This document shows positions 61,601 to 64,000 of a DNA stretch of 64,000 nt, one piece after another (within the stretch, counting starts at the first letter, position 1; every line of letters begins with the position of its first letter). Origin of the DNA: Secundilactobacillus kimchicus JCM 15530 (GTDB lineage: Bacteria; Bacillota; Bacilli; Lactobacillales; Lactobacillaceae); assembly GCF_001433995.1 (NCBI RefSeq), contig NZ_AZCX01000002.1, positions 62,001-126,000 of the forward strand. The letters are read 5' to 3'. The notes under the pieces are model-generated. The model was not told the origin of the DNA, ran no database searches, and saw nothing but the letters and a program-made list of their open reading frames with translations. The position numbers were made by a program, and so were the translations under genes.

Positions 61601-62656
61601 ATGGATAGTGAAGTACGTGAGCTTCGCCTAAGAAATCCTAGCGATTACAAAAAATGGCGAACATTTTTAGAGTCGCTTAATATCTTTAATTTCGAAGAAA
61701 GCGAAGTTTCCGGGATTGATTTAACGCTGGGTATTTTTTCTGGCGAGGATCTCGTTGCAACAGGATCTTTAGCAAACAACACGCTAAAATACATCGGTGT
61801 TTGCAATAAAAATGTTGTCACGGGTTCCAGATTTAACGTCATCGTTAGTGCTTTAGTCAATCGGGAATTTCAACGCGGCATTTTTCACATGTTTGTGTTT
61901 ACCAAGAAAAAATATTCGGCTAGTTTTCAACACGTTGGCTTTTCTGAATTAGCCAGTACAGAAGATGCAGCAGTACTTGAAAACGGTAAGCCAGGCATTG
62001 AGGATTATTTGGGTGAAATAGCTGAGTCTAGTGTTAGTCCCAGTGAAAAAATTGCGGGGATTGTGATGAATGCTAACCCGTTCACTAATGGTCACCGCGC
62101 ACTTGTTGAAAAAGCGGCTAGTGAAAACGATTTTGTTTACGTTTTTGTTGTTCAGACAGAAGCCTCTCTATTTCGATTTGATGAGCGACTGAGATTGGTT
62201 CAGGAGGGAACTCAGGATTTAACCAACGTGAAGGTTGTTAGTGGCGGTAATTATATGGTCAGTTACCTCACTTTCCCAGCGTACTTTTTACCATCTTCTG
62301 AAGATACCATCCGATATCAGACGACATTAGACGCCCGAATTTTCAGAAATAAAATTGCACCAAGGCTAGGGATCAACAAACGGTATGTCGGAACCGAGCC
62401 CTTTTCAAGGACGACAGGTGTGTATAATCAGGTTCTAGCCGAAGAATTACCACCCAATGTTGAATTAAGCGTCGTCGATCGAGTTCAGGCTGAAGACAAG
62501 CCGGTGACGGCGACCGCTGTCAGGCAAGCAATAAAGGCGGACAAGCTGAGCGCAATTAAAGCATTAGTCCCAACGTCAACCTATGATTTCATCAATAACA
62601 ATAAAAATGAACTGATTGCTCGTATTCAGAAAGGAATGAACATTAATGGAAATTAA
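61601..62656 (+). CDS. citC: [Citrate (pro-3S)-lyase] ligase
   Basis: 351 residues. Acetylates the citrate lyase prosthetic group using ATP and acetate. N-terminal GNAT-like domain, then the nucleotidyltransferase motif NPFTNGHRALVEKA (about 164-177) with the T-x-G-H signature, and the tail VTATAVRQAIKADK. GGAGGTG ribosome site. Overlaps citD by 11 nt. Confidence 0.95.
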   Translation: MDSEVRELRLRNPSDYKKWRTFLESLNIFNFEESEVSGIDLTLGIFSGEDLVATGSLANNTLKYIGVCNKNVVTGSRFNVIVSALVNREFQRGIFHMFVFTKKKYSASFQHVGFSELASTEDAAVLENGKPGIEDYLGEIAESSVSPSEKIAGIVMNANPFTNGHRALVEKAASENDFVYVFVVQTEASLFRFDERLRLVQEGTQDLTNVKVVSGGNYMVSYLTFPAYFLPSSEDTIRYQTTLDARIFRNKIAPRLGINKRYVGTEPFSRTTGVYNQVLAEELPPNVELSVVDRVQAEDKPVTATAVRQAIKADKLSAIKALVPTSTYDFINNNKNELIARIQKGMNINGN

Positions 62657-62939
62657 AGAAACAGCAATTGCAGGCACCCTTGAATCATCAGATATTCAAA
62701 TCATGTTAGCGAAAGGGGCTAACGGAATTGAAATTGACTTAGAATCAGATGTTAAAAAGCAATTCGGACAACAAATTGAATCAGTAATAACAACGACACT
62801 CAATCAATTGGGGATTGAGTCAGCCAGTGTTAAAGCAGTTGATAAGGGTGCGTTGGACTGTGTTATTAAGGCCAGAACTATTGCCGCGGCTCAGCGGGCA
62901 GGTCAAACGACTGATGAACCAGCATGGGAGGTATTGTAA
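62646..62939 (+). CDS. citD: Citrate lyase acyl carrier protein (gamma subunit)
   Basis: 97 residues. IAGTLESSDIQIML (about 8-21) contains the Ser that carries the phosphoribosyl-dephospho-CoA group; KGANGIEIDLESDV follows, as in CitD. Its stop lies 1 nt before citE. Confidence 0.95.
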   Translation: MEIKETAIAGTLESSDIQIMLAKGANGIEIDLESDVKKQFGQQIESVITTTLNQLGIESASVKAVDKGALDCVIKARTIAAAQRAGQTTDEPAWEVL

Positions 62940-62940
62940 G

Positions 62941-63858
62941 ATGGCACAAAAGAACGAAGAACGATTACGCCGAACAATGATGTTTGTTCCCGGCAACAAT
63001 CCAGCGATGGTTAAAGATGCAGGAATTTATGGGGCAGATTCAATCATGTTTGATCTTGAAGACGCTGTTTCAATGGCAGAAAAAGACGCTGCCCGCGATC
63101 TTGTTTACGAGGCAATTCAGTCTCAAGACTATGGGAATGCAGAATTGGTCGTTCGAGTTAACGGTCAAGATACGCCTTATTATAATAATGACGTTAAGGC
63201 TATGGTTAAAGCGGGCATTGACGTTGTCCGATTACCGAAAGTTGAAGATGCTCAAATGATTCAAACGCTGGAAAAAGATGTCTTAGCAGCCGAAAAACAG
63301 TTTGGTCGTGAAGAAGGTTCGACGCATGTGATGGCAGCGATTGAAAGTGCCAAAGGCGTGTTGAACGTCGCTGAGATTGCAGCAGCTTCGGATCGGATGA
63401 TTGGTGTCGCTCTTTCTGCCGAAGACTATACGACAGATATGAAGACCCATCGTTATCCTGATGGTGCTGAACTTGAATTTGCTCGGAATATGGTTCTGCA
63501 TGCAGCGCGGGCGGCTGGAATTGCAGCCTTTGATACGGTCTTTACTAACATGGATGATACGGAAGGCTTTTACCGTGAAACGCGCTATATTCATCAACTT
63601 GGTTTTGACGGCAAGTCTTTGGTTAACCCCCGTCAGATTTCGATGGTTAATAGCGTTTATGAACCCACCCAAAAAGAAATTAAAAATGCCCAAAATGTCA
63701 TTACCGCAATTGAAGAAGCTCGTATTAAAGGTTCAGGGGTTATTTCAATGAATGGTCAAATGGTTGACCGTCCGGTGGTATTACGAGCTCAACGCGTTAT
63801 GCGACTAGCTAAAGCATCAAACCTAGTTGATGAGGAGGGAAATTACATTGAAAAATAG
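62941..63858 (+). CDS. citE: Citrate lyase beta subunit (citryl-ACP lyase)
   Basis: 305 residues from ATG 62941 with GGGAGG upstream; the frame extends upstream only inside citD. RRTMMFVPGNNPAMVKDAGI (10-29), DSIMFDLEDAVSMAEKDAAR (metal-binding Glu/Asp) and the segment MAAIESAKGVLN. Cleaves citryl-ACP to oxaloacetate and acetyl-ACP. Overlaps citF by 11 nt. Confidence 0.96.
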   Translation: MAQKNEERLRRTMMFVPGNNPAMVKDAGIYGADSIMFDLEDAVSMAEKDAARDLVYEAIQSQDYGNAELVVRVNGQDTPYYNNDVKAMVKAGIDVVRLPKVEDAQMIQTLEKDVLAAEKQFGREEGSTHVMAAIESAKGVLNVAEIAAASDRMIGVALSAEDYTTDMKTHRYPDGAELEFARNMVLHAARAAGIAAFDTVFTNMDDTEGFYRETRYIHQLGFDGKSLVNPRQISMVNSVYEPTQKEIKNAQNVITAIEEARIKGSGVISMNGQMVDRPVVLRAQRVMRLAKASNLVDEEGNYIEK

Positions 63859-64000
63859 TGTAAATCGCGAACTACCAGAAGATATTATGAATGAGTTGGA
63901 CTACAAGGGATTCGAGTCAACCGAAATTGGTAACCCTGAAATTCAACGGGTAGCCCCAAAGGTCCATGTTTCCACTGGAGACAACAAAGTTGTTAGTTCT
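63848..64000 (+). CDS. citF: Citrate lyase alpha subunit (5' end only)
   Basis: A TTG start after GAGGAGGG opens a frame of 51 codons to the window edge (KNSVNRELPEDIMNEL, then NPEIQRVAPKVHVSTGDN). This beginning and the position after citE are those of CitF, the citrate:acetyl-ACP transferase subunit. citG/citX, if present, lie outside. Confidence 0.9.
   Translation, partial: MKNSVNRELPEDIMNELDYKGFESTEIGNPEIQRVAPKVHVSTGDNKVVSS

Overview
The window is a chromosomal segment of a lactic acid bacterium of the family Lactobacillaceae (Firmicutes). The evidence is indirect but consistent: strong AGGAGG-type ribosome sites with frequent TTG/GTG starts, a class II galT in a galK-galE-galT-galR cluster, PepO, GW/SH3-type cell-wall hydrolases, a PyrR attenuator, a T-box leader, cre sites, a soluble fumarate reductase and a citM-citCDEF citrate operon. 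I cannot name the species. No rRNA, tRNA, CRISPR array, prophage or intact insertion sequence was seen.

Layout. 1-4600: the 5' end of a membrane zinc protease (minus strand), an MFS exporter, a PEP-carboxykinase-like P-loop protein, then about 800 bp without genes holding a long inverted-repeat element. 4.6-11.2 kb: phosphoglucomutase and galKETR, a complete Leloir route with paired palindromes that look like GalR operators. 11.2-19.1 kb (mostly minus): PepO, a GH25 lysozyme, a LytTR/DUF3021 pair, a glycine betaine/choline-type ABC operon, and a small unknown. 19.3-25.1 kb: amidohydrolase, universal stress protein, heterodimeric ABC exporter. 25.2-33.1 kb: a 38-codon small gene, MFS exporter, YibE/F pair, amidase, PerR, GNAT, a 6-phosphogluconolactonase-type propeller and AlkD. 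33.1-35.2 kb: an rbsD-fucP-type sugar operon under a cre/promoter overlap and a pair of spaced operators. 35.3-39.3 kb: a three-gene nuclease/helicase operon with features of a DNA-processing or defence cassette. 39.3-44.6 kb: an HPr-like protein, pyrBC behind tandem PyrR-type attenuators, two small genes, and a T-box(Met)-controlled MetE-like methyltransferase. 44.7-51.6 kb: an unknown, the potABCD polyamine transporter, a Crp/Fnr regulator, YxeA, MarR and a TVP38-family membrane protein.

51.6-64 kb is a metabolic island for organic acids. CitT-like carrier, citrate lyase (CitC ligase, CitD, CitE, CitF cut by the window edge), CitM (oxaloacetate decarboxylase of the malic enzyme family), a CitI-like SorC regulator, an LDH-family enzyme carrying Arg where LDH normally has the substrate-discriminating Gln (so probably a malate dehydrogenase), fumarase and a soluble fumarate reductase together make a plausible citrate -> oxaloacetate -> malate -> fumarate -> succinate pathway with succinate/citrate exchange. 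The 55-63 kb part looks AT-richer than the rest.

The strongest candidates for something undescribed are (1) a putative minus-strand small RNA at about 51599-51771, made of two identical 12-nt anti-Shine-Dalgarno modules and three hairpins with C-rich loops, ending in a perfect terminator, immediately upstream of the fumarase operon; (2) the nuclease-fused XPD/DinG-like helicase operon whose helicase has lost all the iron-sulfur cysteines; and (3) the LDH-fold enzyme with the malate-type Arg in the citrate/fumarate cluster.
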